In this document: in pieces, positions 7,486-15,680 of the stretch | Layout of the letters: each line of letters starts with the position of its first letter | Position numbering within the stretch: position 1 is the first letter of the stretch | Source of the DNA: Meiothermus luteus | Lineage (GTDB): Bacteria; Deinococcota; Deinococci; Deinococcales; Thermaceae | DNA length: 51,245 nt | Assembly (NCBI RefSeq): GCF_003574085.1 | Contig: NZ_QWKZ01000003.1 | Location: 1-51,245 of the forward strand | Reading direction: 5' to 3' | Notes under the pieces: model-generated | Seen by the model: the letters and a program-made list of their open reading frames with translations, nothing else | What the model was told of the DNA's origin: nothing | Databases searched by the model: none | Program-made: the position numbers and the translations under genes

Positions 7486-7657
7486 TTCAGGTTACGTTTA
7501 GCCTTCGTATAAGGTGGCATATTGGGCGGGTGTGGTCTGAAGCGTCCACACGGGCCCTCGGGCTGGGCGGAAGGGAGACGGCCCAGGGGCCCCGGCTGGG
7601 CTCCCTTCACCTGGCCACCAGACTCTCGAGGTTGCTGGTGGGAATAAGGAGACGCCC
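7486..7657 (+). promoter_or_regulatory. Promoter and structured 5' leader of folE2
   Basis: TTCAGG (7486-7491) and TATAAG (7508-7513), spaced 16 bp, could start a leader of about 138 nt. Two strong hairpins can form. In the first, AAGGGA (7571-7576) and GCCCAG (7581-7586) pair with CTGGGC (7596-7601) and TCCCTT (7602-7607). In the second, CCACCAG (7615-7621) pairs with CTGGTGG (7635-7641). The second ends 4 nt before the AAGGAG ribosome site at 7646-7651, where it could gate translation. I do not recognise a known riboswitch class. Confidence 0.4.
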
Positions 7658-8686
7658 TTGCTTCGCTACGACGATAAGCAAACCCTCGAGCCCCTCCCTC
7701 CTAGTGGGCAAAACGGTGGCAGAAAGGCCTACCTGTTTCGCAATACCGATGGCGCCGAGCCGGTGATTCCACGGGTCTACGACGCCCATTTCCGCCCCGA
7801 TGAGGCCTACCGGGCCAGCCTGCCCGACATGACCGAGACGGTGGATGCGGTGGAGGGGGCCAATGTGCCCATCCCGCAGGTGGGCATTGCGGGTTTCCGG
7901 CTGCCCCTTCGCTTCGCCGTCCCCTCAGGGGAGCCTTTGCTCCTGGAGGCCCGGGTGACGGGAACGGTCTCCCTCGAGGCCGACCTCAAAGGCATCAACA
8001 TGAGCCGGATTATCCGCACCTTCTACGCCCGAAAGGAGGCGATCTTTGACCTGGATACGCTGGCCCAGGTGGTGCGCGACTACCAGCGGGAGCTGGGCAG
8101 CCTCAGCGCCCGGGTCAGGGTGGCCTTTAGCTACCCTATGCTGGTGCCCTCGCTCCGCTCGGGTCTGGAGGGCTACCAGTACTACGATGGCCGCTATGAA
8201 GCGGCGGTAGAGGGGAGCGGGCCGGTGCGCCGCTATGTCGAGCTGGACTTTGTTTACTCCTCGGCCTGCCCTTGCTCGGCGGAGCTGGCCGAGCACGCCC
8301 GCGACGTGCGGGGGGCCTACGCCATACCCCATAGCCAGCGTTCGGTGGCCCACCTCAGGGTGGAGGTGGCGGAAGGGGCCCGGCTGCACCTGGAAGACCT
8401 GGTTCATCACGCCCGGGAGGCTCTCAAGACCGAGGTTCAGGTGATGGTCAAGCGAGAGGATGAGCAGGCCTTTGCCGAGCTGAACGGGGTCTACGTGAAG
8501 TTCGTGGAAGACGCGGTGCGCCTGCTTTACGCCAGGTTGGTGGCCGACCCCCGCATCCACGACTTCCAGGTAGCCTGCGCCCACCTGGAGAGCCTGCACG
8601 CCCACGATGCGGTTGCGGTGATAGCCAAGGGGGTGCCAGGAGGTTTTCGGCCCGACTTCACCGATTTTTCCAGCCTGGTGCGCTAG
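7658..8686 (+). CDS. folE2: GTP cyclohydrolase I, type IB (FolE2)
   Basis: The protein has the FolE2/MptA signature: KGINMSR near residue 111, a [13 protein letters not shown] segment with Cys204 and Cys206, and a C-terminal [14 protein letters not shown] stretch carrying metal ligands. It converts GTP to 7,8-dihydroneopterin triphosphate, the first step of folate and queuosine/pterin synthesis. FolE2 enzymes tolerate metals other than zinc. The start is TTG at 7658, supported by AAGGAG 6 nt upstream; no better ATG exists. At 342 residues it is somewhat longer than the usual 260-310, because of a longer N terminus. The preceding Nudix and SDR genes fit a pterin pathway group. It overlaps the convergent pckG by 4 nt. 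Confidence 0.92.
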   Translation: MLRYDDKQTLEPLPPSGQNGGRKAYLFRNTDGAEPVIPRVYDAHFRPDEAYRASLPDMTETVDAVEGANVPIPQVGIAGFRLPLRFAVPSGEPLLLEARVTGTVSLEADLKGINMSRIIRTFYARKEAIFDLDTLAQVVRDYQRELGSLSARVRVAFSYPMLVPSLRSGLEGYQYYDGRYEAAVEGSGPVRRYVELDFVYSSACPCSAELAEHARDVRGAYAIPHSQRSVAHLRVEVAEGARLHLEDLVHHAREALKTEVQVMVKREDEQAFAELNGVYVKFVEDAVRLLYARLVADPRIHDFQVACAHLESLHAHDAVAVIAKGVPGGFRPDFTDFSSLVR

Positions 8687-10539
8687 GTGCTGTACCCCTC
8701 ACCCCCCACGTCCCAGTGCTGGGGAGAGCGCCAGAGATTGGAGATAAGAATCTCCCGCATGGCCAGGAACTCCTTGGGCATCCGGGTGTAGAGCTTGATA
8801 AAGAGCTCCTCGTGGGAGAGGATTTCCTTGAGCCATAGGTCGCGGTCTATGGCCATCAGCTCCTGAAACTGCTCCTTGCTGAAGTTGAGCCCCCGCCAGT
8901 CCAGGTCTTCGTAGCGGGGCACGTAGCCCAGGGGGCTTTCGGTGGCGTAGCCCCGCCCGTTGGCCCGCTCCACAATCCACTTCAGCACCCGCATGTTCTC
9001 ACCGTAGCCGGGCCACAGGTAGTTTCCGTCCTTGTCCTTGCGGAACCAGTTCACGCTGAAGATGCGCGGAGGGTCCACCACGCGGCGGCCTATATCCAGC
9101 CAGTGGTTGAAGTAGCTGGCCATGTGGTAGCCGATAAAGGGCAGCATGGCGAAGGGATCGCGCCGCACCTCGCCAATTTGTCCGAAGGCCGCTGCGGTCA
9201 TCTCCGAGCCCATGGTGGCCCCTAGGTACACCCCGAAGCTCCAGTTGAAGCTTTGGTAGACGAGCGGGACCACCGTGGCCCGCCGACCGCCGAAGATGAA
9301 GGCCTTGATGGGCACCCCCTTGGGATTGTCCCACTCGGGGTCAATGGCCGGGTTTTGATGGGCTGGAGCGGTGAAACGCCCGTTGGGGTGGGCTGCTTTT
9401 CGGCCGCAGTCGGGCGTCCACTCGTTGCCCTGCCAGTCAATGGCCCTGGCCGGGGGCGGGCCGTCCATGCCCTCCCACCACACGTCCCCCTCCGGCGTGA
9501 GGGCCACGTTGGTGAAGATGGTGTTGGCCCGGATGGTCTCCATGGCATTGGGGTTGGTGGCGTAGGAGGTACCGGGGGCCACCCCGAAGTAGCCCGCCTC
9601 GGGGTTAATGGCATACAGGCGGCCGTCGGGGCCGGGCTTAATCCAGGCGATGTCGTCGCCCACCGTGGTAACCTTCCAGCCCTCTTCCTGGAAGGGCTTG
9701 GGGGGGACCAGCATGGCGAAGTTGGTCTTGCCGCAGGCCGAGGGGAAAGCCGCCGCCACGTAGGTCTTCTGGCCCTTAGGGTCTTGTACCCCCAGGATGA
9801 GCATGTGCTCGGCAAGCCAGCCCTCGTCGCGCCCGATAACGCTGGCAATGCGCAAGGCCAAAGCCTTTTTGCCCAGCAAGGCGTTGCCCCCGTACCCGGA
9901 GCCGTAGCTCCAAATGCTGCGCTCCTCGGGAAAGTGCACGATGTACTTGGTGGGGTTGCAAGGCCAAGGAACGTCTTTCTGACCGGGTGCTAGAGGCATG
10001 CCCACGCTGTGCATACAGGGCACGAAGTCGCCGTCCTCGCCCAGCACATCGTAGACCGCCTTGCCCATCCGGGTCATGATTCTCATGTTGACCACCACAT
10101 AGGCCGAGTCGGTGATTTCTATGCCGATGTAGCTGATGGGCGAGCCCAGCGGCCCCATGCTGAAGGGCACCACGTACATGGTGCGGCCCCGCATGCAGCC
10201 GTCGAAGAGCTCCAGGAGGGTGGCCTTCATCTCCTTGGGGTTGACCCAGTTGTTGGTAGGACCGGCGTCCTCCTTGTTAAGGGAGCAGATGAAGGTGCGG
10301 TCTTCCACCCGGGCCACGTCGCTGGGATCGGTGCGGGCTAAGAAGCTGCCCGGACGCAGCTTTGGGTTCAGGCGGATGAAGGTCCCGCTGGCCACGAGTT
10401 GGTCGCACAGGGCCCGGTACTCCTCCTCTGAGCCATCGCAGAAGTGAACCGCGTCCGGCTTGCACAGGGCCACCGCTTCGGCAATCCACCGCTTGACCCG
10501 TTCGTTTCGGATGTAGGGGGGAAACTCGAGGTTCTGCAT
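8683..10539 (-). CDS. pckG: Phosphoenolpyruvate carboxykinase (GTP)
   Basis: The 618-residue protein spans the whole GTP-type PEPCK family. It has the P-loop [14 protein letters not shown] near residue 265, the metal-binding [10 protein letters not shown] segment near residue 295, and the EGMDGPPP region. It turns oxaloacetate and GTP into phosphoenolpyruvate, CO2 and GDP, the first committed step of gluconeogenesis. The GTP-type rather than the ATP-type enzyme is certain from these motifs. The start ATG at 10539 matches the family and has no obvious ribosome site. A TAGAGT box 9 nt upstream suggests a near-leaderless transcript. Confidence 0.96.
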   Translation of the reverse strand: MQNLEFPPYIRNERVKRWIAEAVALCKPDAVHFCDGSEEEYRALCDQLVASGTFIRLNPKLRPGSFLARTDPSDVARVEDRTFICSLNKEDAGPTNNWVNPKEMKATLLELFDGCMRGRTMYVVPFSMGPLGSPISYIGIEITDSAYVVVNMRIMTRMGKAVYDVLGEDGDFVPCMHSVGMPLAPGQKDVPWPCNPTKYIVHFPEERSIWSYGSGYGGNALLGKKALALRIASVIGRDEGWLAEHMLILGVQDPKGQKTYVAAAFPSACGKTNFAMLVPPKPFQEEGWKVTTVGDDIAWIKPGPDGRLYAINPEAGYFGVAPGTSYATNPNAMETIRANTIFTNVALTPEGDVWWEGMDGPPPARAIDWQGNEWTPDCGRKAAHPNGRFTAPAHQNPAIDPEWDNPKGVPIKAFIFGGRRATVVPLVYQSFNWSFGVYLGATMGSEMTAAAFGQIGEVRRDPFAMLPFIGYHMASYFNHWLDIGRRVVDPPRIFSVNWFRKDKDGNYLWPGYGENMRVLKWIVERANGRGYATESPLGYVPRYEDLDWRGLNFSKEQFQELMAIDRDLWLKEILSHEELFIKLYTRMPKEFLAMREILISNLWRSPQHWDVGGEGYST

Positions 10540-10624
10540 GTCGCATTAACTCTAAAGGGTAGGGCCAGTTCTTGCACAAGCACTTTGCTGGGCCTGGTTG
10601 TAGACTTGGGGGTGGAGGAGCGTT

Positions 10625-11629
10625 ATGAAGCTGAGCCGAGGGAAGTACCAGCGGATACAGGCCTGTGCGGACGAAAGAGGGGTCATTGCTGCTGCCGCCA
10701 TGGACCAGCGGGGTTCGCTCCGCAAGGCCATCGCCAAGGCCAAAGGGGCCGAGGTTAGCGATGCTGAATTGACCGAATTCAAGACCGCGGTGGTCAAAAT
10801 CCTAACCCCCTACGCCTCGGCGATTCTGATGGACACCGAGTATGGCTTGCCAGCTCTCCAGCACAAGGCTCCCCGTACCGGGGTTCTGTTGGCTTATGAG
10901 AAGTCGGGGTACGATACCAGCGTACCCGGGAGGCTTCCCGACCTTCTTCCTGAGCTGAGCGTGCGGCGCATCCAGGAGCTTGGTGGGGATGCGGTTAAGA
11001 TCCTTCTGTACTACAACCCCGAGGACGATGCCAAAATCAACGCCATCAAGCACGCCTTTGTGGAGCGCGTGGGGGCGGAGTGCGCTGCGCTGGAGATGCC
11101 CTTTTTCCTCGAGCCCATCGCCTACGACGACCGGTTGGGAGAGGGGCTGGAGATGGCCAAGGCCAAGCCGCGCTACGTGGCCAAGTACATGGAGGAGTTC
11201 TCTAAGGACCGCTATGGGGTGGATGTGCTCAAGGTGGAGTTCCCCTTCAACATCGCTTATACCAGCGGCACCTTGGGCTTCAAGGGCGAGGCTGCCTACA
11301 CCCGCGCCCAGGCCCTGCAGTTCCTGAAGGACACCGCCAGCGCTGCGGGCAAGCCCTTCATCTACCTTTCGGCCGGGGTGAGCGACGCGGTTTTCCGGGA
11401 GTCGCTGGAGATGGCTGCGGAGGCCGGGGTGCCCTACAGCGGGGTGCTCTGTGGACGGGCCACCTGGCAGGACGGCATCCCCGTGTACGCCCAAAAGGGC
11501 CTGGCGGCCCTGGAGGATTGGCTCTCCGACCAGGGGGTGAAGAACATCCAGATGCTCAACGCTGTGCTGGCCAAAGGAGCCAAGCCTTGGTGGACGGTTT
11601 ACGGCAGCCCGGAGGCGGCTTTGGCCTAA
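10625..11629 (+). CDS. lacD: Tagatose-1,6-bisphosphate aldolase, LacD family
   Basis: The 334-residue protein has the class I LacD layout: an AAMDQRGSLRK segment near residue 20, LMDTEYGLPA near residue 73, and the Schiff-base Lys in VDVLKVEFP near residue 200. It cleaves tagatose-1,6-bisphosphate to dihydroxyacetone phosphate and glyceraldehyde-3-phosphate, and several family members also use fructose-1,6-bisphosphate. The other lac/tagatose kinase and isomerase genes are absent nearby. A general glycolytic or gluconeogenic aldolase role beside divergent pckG is therefore as likely as galactose use. A GGAGGAG ribosome site precedes the ATG, and TAGACT at 10601-10606 may be the -10 box. Confidence 0.9.
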   Translation: MKLSRGKYQRIQACADERGVIAAAAMDQRGSLRKAIAKAKGAEVSDAELTEFKTAVVKILTPYASAILMDTEYGLPALQHKAPRTGVLLAYEKSGYDTSVPGRLPDLLPELSVRRIQELGGDAVKILLYYNPEDDAKINAIKHAFVERVGAECAALEMPFFLEPIAYDDRLGEGLEMAKAKPRYVAKYMEEFSKDRYGVDVLKVEFPFNIAYTSGTLGFKGEAAYTRAQALQFLKDTASAAGKPFIYLSAGVSDAVFRESLEMAAEAGVPYSGVLCGRATWQDGIPVYAQKGLAALEDWLSDQGVKNIQMLNAVLAKGAKPWWTVYGSPEAALA

Positions 11630-11652
11630 GGCTTTTCGCCTTGGGGGGTTTG

Positions 11653-11661
11653 TGCTAGACT
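11653..11661 (+). promoter_or_regulatory. Extended -10 promoter of rpmH
   Basis: TGC followed by TAGACT (11656-11661) forms an extended -10 element about 45 nt before the rpmH ribosome site. The ten bases GTGCTAGACT are identical to those upstream of ndk on the other strand. Confidence 0.5.
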
Positions 11662-11712
11662 GCAAGGGTTGCCTGGCTCGGCCCGGCAGGACTTCACGCC
11701 TGGAGGAACCCG

Positions 11713-11871
11713 ATGAAGCGCACTTGGCAGCCCAACAAGCGTAAGCGGGCCAAGACCCATGGTTTTCGTGCCCGAATGAAGACCGCCGGCGGCCGCAAGG
11801 TGCTGGCGCGCCGTCGCGCCAAAGGCCGCCACAAGCTTACCGTGAGCAGCGAGCCCCAGCTTCGGCGCTAA
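11713..11871 (+). CDS. rpmH: 50S ribosomal protein L34
   Basis: This 52-residue basic protein starts [18 protein letters not shown] and carries [21 protein letters not shown], the universal L34 pattern. It is a structural protein of the large ribosomal subunit. A TGGAGGAAC ribosome site precedes the ATG. It is the first gene of the classical rpmH-rnpA-yidD-yidC-jag block near replication origins. In Thermus, rpmH lies inside an extended out-of-frame rnpA. Here the rnpA frame has a TGA at 11843-11845 and no start codon between there and 11918, so the two genes are separate. Confidence 0.97.
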   Translation: MKRTWQPNKRKRAKTHGFRARMKTAGGRKVLARRRAKGRHKLTVSSEPQLRR

Positions 11872-11890
11872 GCCTGGGGCAACGCCGGGG

Positions 11891-11914
11891 CTCCCCAGTT
11901 TTGGGGAGTTTTTT
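11891..11914 (+). terminator. Intrinsic terminator between rpmH and rnpA
   Basis: CTCCCC (11891-11896), a 6-nt AGTTTT loop, GGGGAG (11903-11908) and six T residues form a canonical terminator. The T run ends 3 nt before the rnpA ATG, and the 3' arm GGGGAG is also the only Shine-Dalgarno candidate for rnpA. The element would therefore both end most rpmH transcripts and hide the rnpA ribosome site. Confidence 0.85.
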
Positions 11915-11917
11915 ACC

Positions 11918-12250
11918 ATGCCCTTCTCTTCGCTAAAGGGGGAAAAAGCCTTCCAACGCCTGCGTGGGGGGCGGGTGGGGCGCGGGAAGTACCTGGTGCT
12001 CCGCTGGCTTCCCTTGCGGCCTACCGCCTACAACCCGGTGCGGGTGGGCATTGTGGTCTCGAGCAAGGTTTCCAAGAAGGCCACCGTGCGCAACAGAATC
12101 CGCCGACGCTTGCGGGAGATTCTTCGGAAGATGCACCTTCCGCCCTCAGAGATGGTCATCTGGGTGCAGCCTGAAGCGGTAGAGGCTTCCTACTGGGACC
12201 TGCTGCGCGACCTAGGGCATGCTTTGAAGAAGAGCGGGCTGGTACAATAG
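11918..12250 (+). CDS. rnpA: Ribonuclease P protein component
   Basis: This basic 110-residue protein has the RnpA fold. It shows [17 protein letters not shown] and the family box [13 protein letters not shown] at about residues 59-71. It binds the RNase P RNA and helps mature tRNA 5' ends. The length is normal for bacteria, unlike the N-terminally extended Thermus proteins. The start ATG at 11918 directly follows a terminator, so expression should depend on read-through from rpmH. It is followed after 7 nt by yidD. Confidence 0.94.
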   Translation: MPFSSLKGEKAFQRLRGGRVGRGKYLVLRWLPLRPTAYNPVRVGIVVSSKVSKKATVRNRIRRRLREILRKMHLPPSEMVIWVQPEAVEASYWDLLRDLGHALKKSGLVQ

Positions 12251-12257
12251 CACGGGT

Positions 12258-12557
12258 ATGGGAGCAGGAGTCCGGGTGGAAGCGGCCGTGAAGCGGTTCT
12301 TGGTAGGGGGTGTGCGCTTTTACCAGCGCTATCTTTCCCCCTTGAAGCCCCCTACCTGCCGTTTCTACCCTACCTGCAGCCACTACGCTTTGGAGGCCCT
12401 CGAGCGCCACGGACCCTTCTGGGGACTCTATCTAAGCGTGAGGCGCATCCTCAAATGCCATCCGCTGCACCCAGGGGGGATAGACCGGGTACCCGAGGAG
12501 CACCCTAGGGTTCGCTGGAGCCCCCTGGGGGTGCGAAAAAAAGGAGCATCTGGATGA
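12258..12557 (+). CDS. yidD: Membrane protein insertion efficiency factor YidD
   Basis: The 99-residue protein carries all the YidD marks: an N-terminal amphipathic or hydrophobic helix, [27 protein letters not shown] with its paired Cys, and [12 protein letters not shown]. It sits on the inner face of the cytoplasmic membrane and supports YidC- and Sec-dependent insertion. The stop overlaps the yidC start by 4 nt, so translation is probably coupled. Confidence 0.94.
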   Translation: MGAGVRVEAAVKRFLVGGVRFYQRYLSPLKPPTCRFYPTCSHYALEALERHGPFWGLYLSVRRILKCHPLHPGGIDRVPEEHPRVRWSPLGVRKKGASG

Positions 12558-13930
12558 GACGTTGGTTTTGGACGAGTCTGGCTTTTTTCGCCCTAGCCCC
12601 CGCCCTGGCCCTCACCCCTGAGTGGCGGGAGGTGGACGTGAACAAAGACGGCCGGCCCGAGAGGGTGGCGGTAACCAACCTGGCCGATGTGGCCTTCAAC
12701 CTGCAAGGCCAGATTGTGGGCTGGTATGTCAAGACCGCCCGCGCCACCGACTTCAAGGGCAACTATGAGCGGGCCCACAACCTGGTCCGCCCAGGGCAGA
12801 CCCCTCCGGGCACCCTTGAGGGTTTTGTGCCCACCACCTTTGAGTTTACCCGGCGCGAGGCAGGCAACCCCGATGCCGACTTCATCGCCACCTTCAGCGA
12901 TGGCTCCACCCGCCTCACCTACACCATCCACCCCCGCTTCCTAACCTTGGAGGTGGAGGTGGAAAGCCCCACCCCGCGCAAGCTCATCTGGACCGGCATT
13001 GGGGGCACCGATACGCCCATTACCAAGTGGCTTGGCCTGGGCAACGCCCAGCCCATCAACGCTGGGCAGGGGCCTGCGGTCTATGTGGGCTGGCAGACCC
13101 AGAAGGGTTCCGGTTTCGCCATGTTTCTCAGACCCCAAGAGCCCACCCCTATCAGCATGACCCAGCTCAACGGAGCGGGCATTGCCGAGGTAAGCCTTCC
13201 GGCGGGGAAGACCAGCCTGAAGGTGTACGGCGGCCTGAACGAGTTGGTTCGGCTGCATGTGGAGGGGTTTTACCAGCTTCCTGGGGTTTTCCAGCCCAAC
13301 ATCTGGGGGCAGGTTTCGCTGGGGCTCATCTGGGCCCTGGAGCAGGCCCATCGGCTGGCCGGGGGAAGCTGGATTCTGGCCATTTTGATCGTGACCGTGG
13401 GCATCCGGCTCTTGATGTGGCCTCTGATGCACCAGCAGTTCAAGAGCATCGCCGAGATGCAGAAAATCCAGCCCCTCATAAAGAAAATCCAGGAGAAGTA
13501 CAAGGACAACAAGGAGAAGCAGCAGGAAGAGATGATGAAGCTCTACCAGGAACACAGGATTAATCCCCTGGGGGGCTGCTTTCCAATCCTCCTGCAGATG
13601 CCCATCCTTTTCCTCATGTACAAGGTGATGGTGGGCTACGAGTTTGGCCAGGGCTTCTTGTGGATTCGGGACCTGGCCCTGCCCGATCCCCTTTACATCC
13701 TGCCTTTCTTGTACATTGTGGTGCTTCTGGCCTCGACCTGGCTTTCGGCGGCCGGGAACAAGGACGCCTTGCGCCAGGGTATTCTCATTAACCTGGTGTT
13801 TGCCTTCATCCTCTTTAGCTTTCCGGCTGGGGTTACCCTATACTGGCTGGTCTCCACGCTGATAGGGGTGGGCCAGCAGTGGCTCATCAACAAGCAACTG
13901 GGTCTGCCCCTGGCCCCAGCCAAAGGGTAG
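12554..13930 (+). CDS. yidC: Membrane protein insertase YidC
   Basis: This 458-residue YidC has an N-terminal hydrophobic segment (residues 3-20) and an extracytoplasmic beta-rich P1 domain at about 21-255. Its C-terminal 60KD insertase core of five membrane segments begins near residue 258. The core has a conserved Arg in [11 protein letters not shown], a charged coiled hairpin rich in Lys and Glu ([20 protein letters not shown]), and [15 protein letters not shown]. It inserts membrane proteins, alone or with SecYEG. The P1 domain is smaller than in E. coli (548 residues in total). A terminator follows. Confidence 0.95.
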   Translation: MRRWFWTSLAFFALAPALALTPEWREVDVNKDGRPERVAVTNLADVAFNLQGQIVGWYVKTARATDFKGNYERAHNLVRPGQTPPGTLEGFVPTTFEFTRREAGNPDADFIATFSDGSTRLTYTIHPRFLTLEVEVESPTPRKLIWTGIGGTDTPITKWLGLGNAQPINAGQGPAVYVGWQTQKGSGFAMFLRPQEPTPISMTQLNGAGIAEVSLPAGKTSLKVYGGLNELVRLHVEGFYQLPGVFQPNIWGQVSLGLIWALEQAHRLAGGSWILAILIVTVGIRLLMWPLMHQQFKSIAEMQKIQPLIKKIQEKYKDNKEKQQEEMMKLYQEHRINPLGGCFPILLQMPILFLMYKVMVGYEFGQGFLWIRDLALPDPLYILPFLYIVVLLASTWLSAAGNKDALRQGILINLVFAFILFSFPAGVTLYWLVSTLIGVGQQWLINKQLGLPLAPAKG

Positions 13931-13946
13931 GCCGCCAAACCCTATG

Positions 13947-13977
13947 CCCCCGGCTCGAGGTCCGGGGGTCTATTTTT
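13947..13977 (+). terminator. Intrinsic terminator after yidC
   Basis: CCCCCGG (13947-13953) pairs with CCGGGGG (13962-13968) around CTCGAGGT and is followed by TCTATTTTT. It lies 17 bp after the yidC stop and 28 bp before jag. Confidence 0.85.
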
Positions 13978-14004
13978 CCTTGGTAAGCTATAAAGCGATT
14001 ACGT

Positions 14005-14607
14005 ATGGATGACAAGAAGCGTGGACTTGACGACCTGTTGTCCGACCTGGGGATTGGGGAGAACGAAGCCGCCCCCGAGGTCGTGCCGAGGGAGGAGGAG
14101 GGGCCCATTGTGGCCCCAGCCCCTCCGCAGGAGGACCCTAAGAGCGTCCTGGAGAACTTCTTGGTGGGGCTTTTGCTGCGTTTAGACCCTGCCTACTCGG
14201 TGGATGTGCAGCAGCAGGAGAACCTCTTTCGAGTGGAGGTTTTGGGGGGGGACTCAGGGCGGGTGATTGGCCGTGAGGGGAGGACGCTGCAGAGCCTGGA
14301 GTTCCTTACCAACGTGGTCATGGCCAAGCATTTTGGCCCGGCCTACCGGGTGGTGCTGGATGCCGCAGGCTACCGCAGGCGCAACGAGGAGCGCATCCGT
14401 CGGCTGGCTGCCGACGCCGCGCTGCAGGTGGAGATGAGCGGCCAGCCGGTGGAGCTACCCCCCATGCGCCCGAGCGAGCGGCGCATCATCCACGTCTTGC
14501 TGAAGCAGCACCCCAAGGTGACCACCACCTCGGTTGGGGAAGGGGAAGCCCGGCACGTGGTGGTGATGCCCCGGGCTGAGGCCGAAAGCTCACCGGAGGA
14601 GCCCTAA
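14005..14607 (+). CDS. jag: Jag/KhpB RNA-binding protein (KH and R3H domains)
   Basis: The 200-residue protein has an acidic, Pro/Glu-rich N-terminal stretch (residues 1-50) in place of a full Jag-N domain. A KH domain with the GREG loop (GRVIGREGRTLQSLEF) lies near residues 85-105, and an R3H domain with RNEERIRRLA and PMRPSERRIIH lies near 125-170. It binds RNA and is linked to cell elongation and YidC partners in other bacteria. A TATAAA box 10 nt before the ATG suggests its own short-leader promoter after the yidC terminator. prmC starts 6 nt downstream. Confidence 0.92.
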   Translation: MDDKKRGLDDLLSDLGIGENEAAPEVVPREEEGPIVAPAPPQEDPKSVLENFLVGLLLRLDPAYSVDVQQQENLFRVEVLGGDSGRVIGREGRTLQSLEFLTNVVMAKHFGPAYRVVLDAAGYRRRNEERIRRLAADAALQVEMSGQPVELPPMRPSERRIIHVLLKQHPKVTTTSVGEGEARHVVVMPRAEAESSPEEP

Positions 14608-14613
14608 GGCCTG

Positions 14614-15447
14614 ATGGGGAGCTATCTGGCCCTTTTGAGGGCCCTTCGGGAGCGGTTAGAGGCTCACGGAAAGCCTTCTGTAGAGGCCCGCTGGATGCTG
14701 GAACGCGCCGCAGGACTAGGGGCCGGTGAGCTGTTCAGGAATCTTCAGCAGCCGGTGCCAAGCGGGGTGGCCGAGGTGGTCTGGGCCATGCTGGAGCGGC
14801 GCTTAAGAGGGTACCCCTTGCAGCTTCTGTTGGGGGAGACGGAGTTCTTTGGGCTTAGGCTCGAGGTGGCCCCCGGGGTGCTCATTCCCCGCCCGGAGAC
14901 CGAGGGCTTGGTGGAGCTAGTCCTGGCCCGCTTTCCGGAAGGGGCGGCCTTGCGGGTGTTGGACGTGGGGACCGGAAGCGGGGCGATTGCCTTGGCCATT
15001 AAGGCCAGGCGACCGGAGGCCTTGGTGTGGGCTACCGAGGTGGACCCTAAGGCCCTGGCGCTGGCCCGCAGGAACGCTCGGCGGCTTGGGCTCGAGGTGG
15101 CCTTTTTAGAGGCCCCTTTTACCGGTGGCTTGAGCGGCTTGGACCTGCTGGTCTCCAACCCTCCCTACCTGCCGGAGGCCTATCGGAGCGAGGCCCCAGC
15201 CGAGCTGGCCTACGAGGATGAAGCTGCCCTCTACGCCGGTCCAGACGGGCTGGGGGTGGCCCGGCCCTTGCTCGGGGAAGCGGAGGTGGCCCTACGGCAG
15301 GGAGGTTGGCTCCTGCTGGAGCTGGCCCCTGAGAACGTGGGAGTTCTGGCCGACGAGGCGGTGACCCGGGGCTGGCGGGCGGTGCGGGTGGAACGCGACC
15401 TGGCCGGAAGGCCCCGCTACTTGGTAGGGCGGTGGGGGAGGGCCTAG
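14614..15447 (+). CDS. prmC: Peptide chain release factor N5-glutamine methyltransferase PrmC (HemK)
   Basis: The 277-residue protein has an N-terminal helical domain (1-80), then a Rossmann methyltransferase domain. The latter has the SAM motif VLDVGTGSGAIALA near residue 113, an acidic loop ATEVDPKAL near residue 138, and the catalytic NPPYLP near residue 180. It methylates the Gln of the GGQ motif in release factors 1 and 2. The stop codon overlaps the convergent DUF1653 stop through a shared CTAG. Confidence 0.94.
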   Translation: MGSYLALLRALRERLEAHGKPSVEARWMLERAAGLGAGELFRNLQQPVPSGVAEVVWAMLERRLRGYPLQLLLGETEFFGLRLEVAPGVLIPRPETEGLVELVLARFPEGAALRVLDVGTGSGAIALAIKARRPEALVWATEVDPKALALARRNARRLGLEVAFLEAPFTGGLSGLDLLVSNPPYLPEAYRSEAPAELAYEDEAALYAGPDGLGVARPLLGEAEVALRQGGWLLLELAPENVGVLADEAVTRGWRAVRVERDLAGRPRYLVGRWGRA

Positions 15448-15671
15448 GGGTCTTTGGGCCCCAGGTAGCGGAAGCGCGGCACCCTTTGCCCGCCGACCTC
15501 CACTTCTTCTAGGAACATCGCTAAAGGGCGCACCCAGAGGCTCTCCTCTCCTTGGCCATAGCAGGTCTGGTAGACCACATACCACTCCTCGGTCTCGCTG
15601 TGGCGGGCTAGGCCCAAGACCCGGTAAAGCCCTCCTTTGTAGTGCCGGTATAGGCCCGTGGGTAACTGCAT
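15444..15671 (-). CDS. DUF1653 family protein
   Basis: The 75-residue protein matches the short DUF1653 pattern: GLYRHYKGGLYRVLGLARHSETEE, VVYQTCYGQGEESLWVRP and FLEEVEVGGQRVPRF. The biochemical role of the family is not established. It follows the deacetylase-like gene by 9 nt and is probably the last gene of that three-gene unit. Confidence 0.88.
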   Translation of the reverse strand: MQLPTGLYRHYKGGLYRVLGLARHSETEEWYVVYQTCYGQGEESLWVRPLAMFLEEVEVGGQRVPRFRYLGPKDP

Positions 15672-15680
15672 AGGTGCCCT

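Noticed and set aside
7461-7657. Known tetrahydrofolate riboswitch before folE2
   Set aside because: The conserved core sequences of THF riboswitch classes that I know are not present; only generic hairpins are.
9253-9993. A 246-codon plus-strand frame inside pckG
   Set aside because: Shadow of the PEP carboxykinase gene, with no domain and no ribosome site.
11713-12250. Thermus-style rpmH nested within an extended rnpA
   Set aside because: The rnpA frame meets TGA at 11843-11845 and has no start codon before 11918, so the genes do not overlap.
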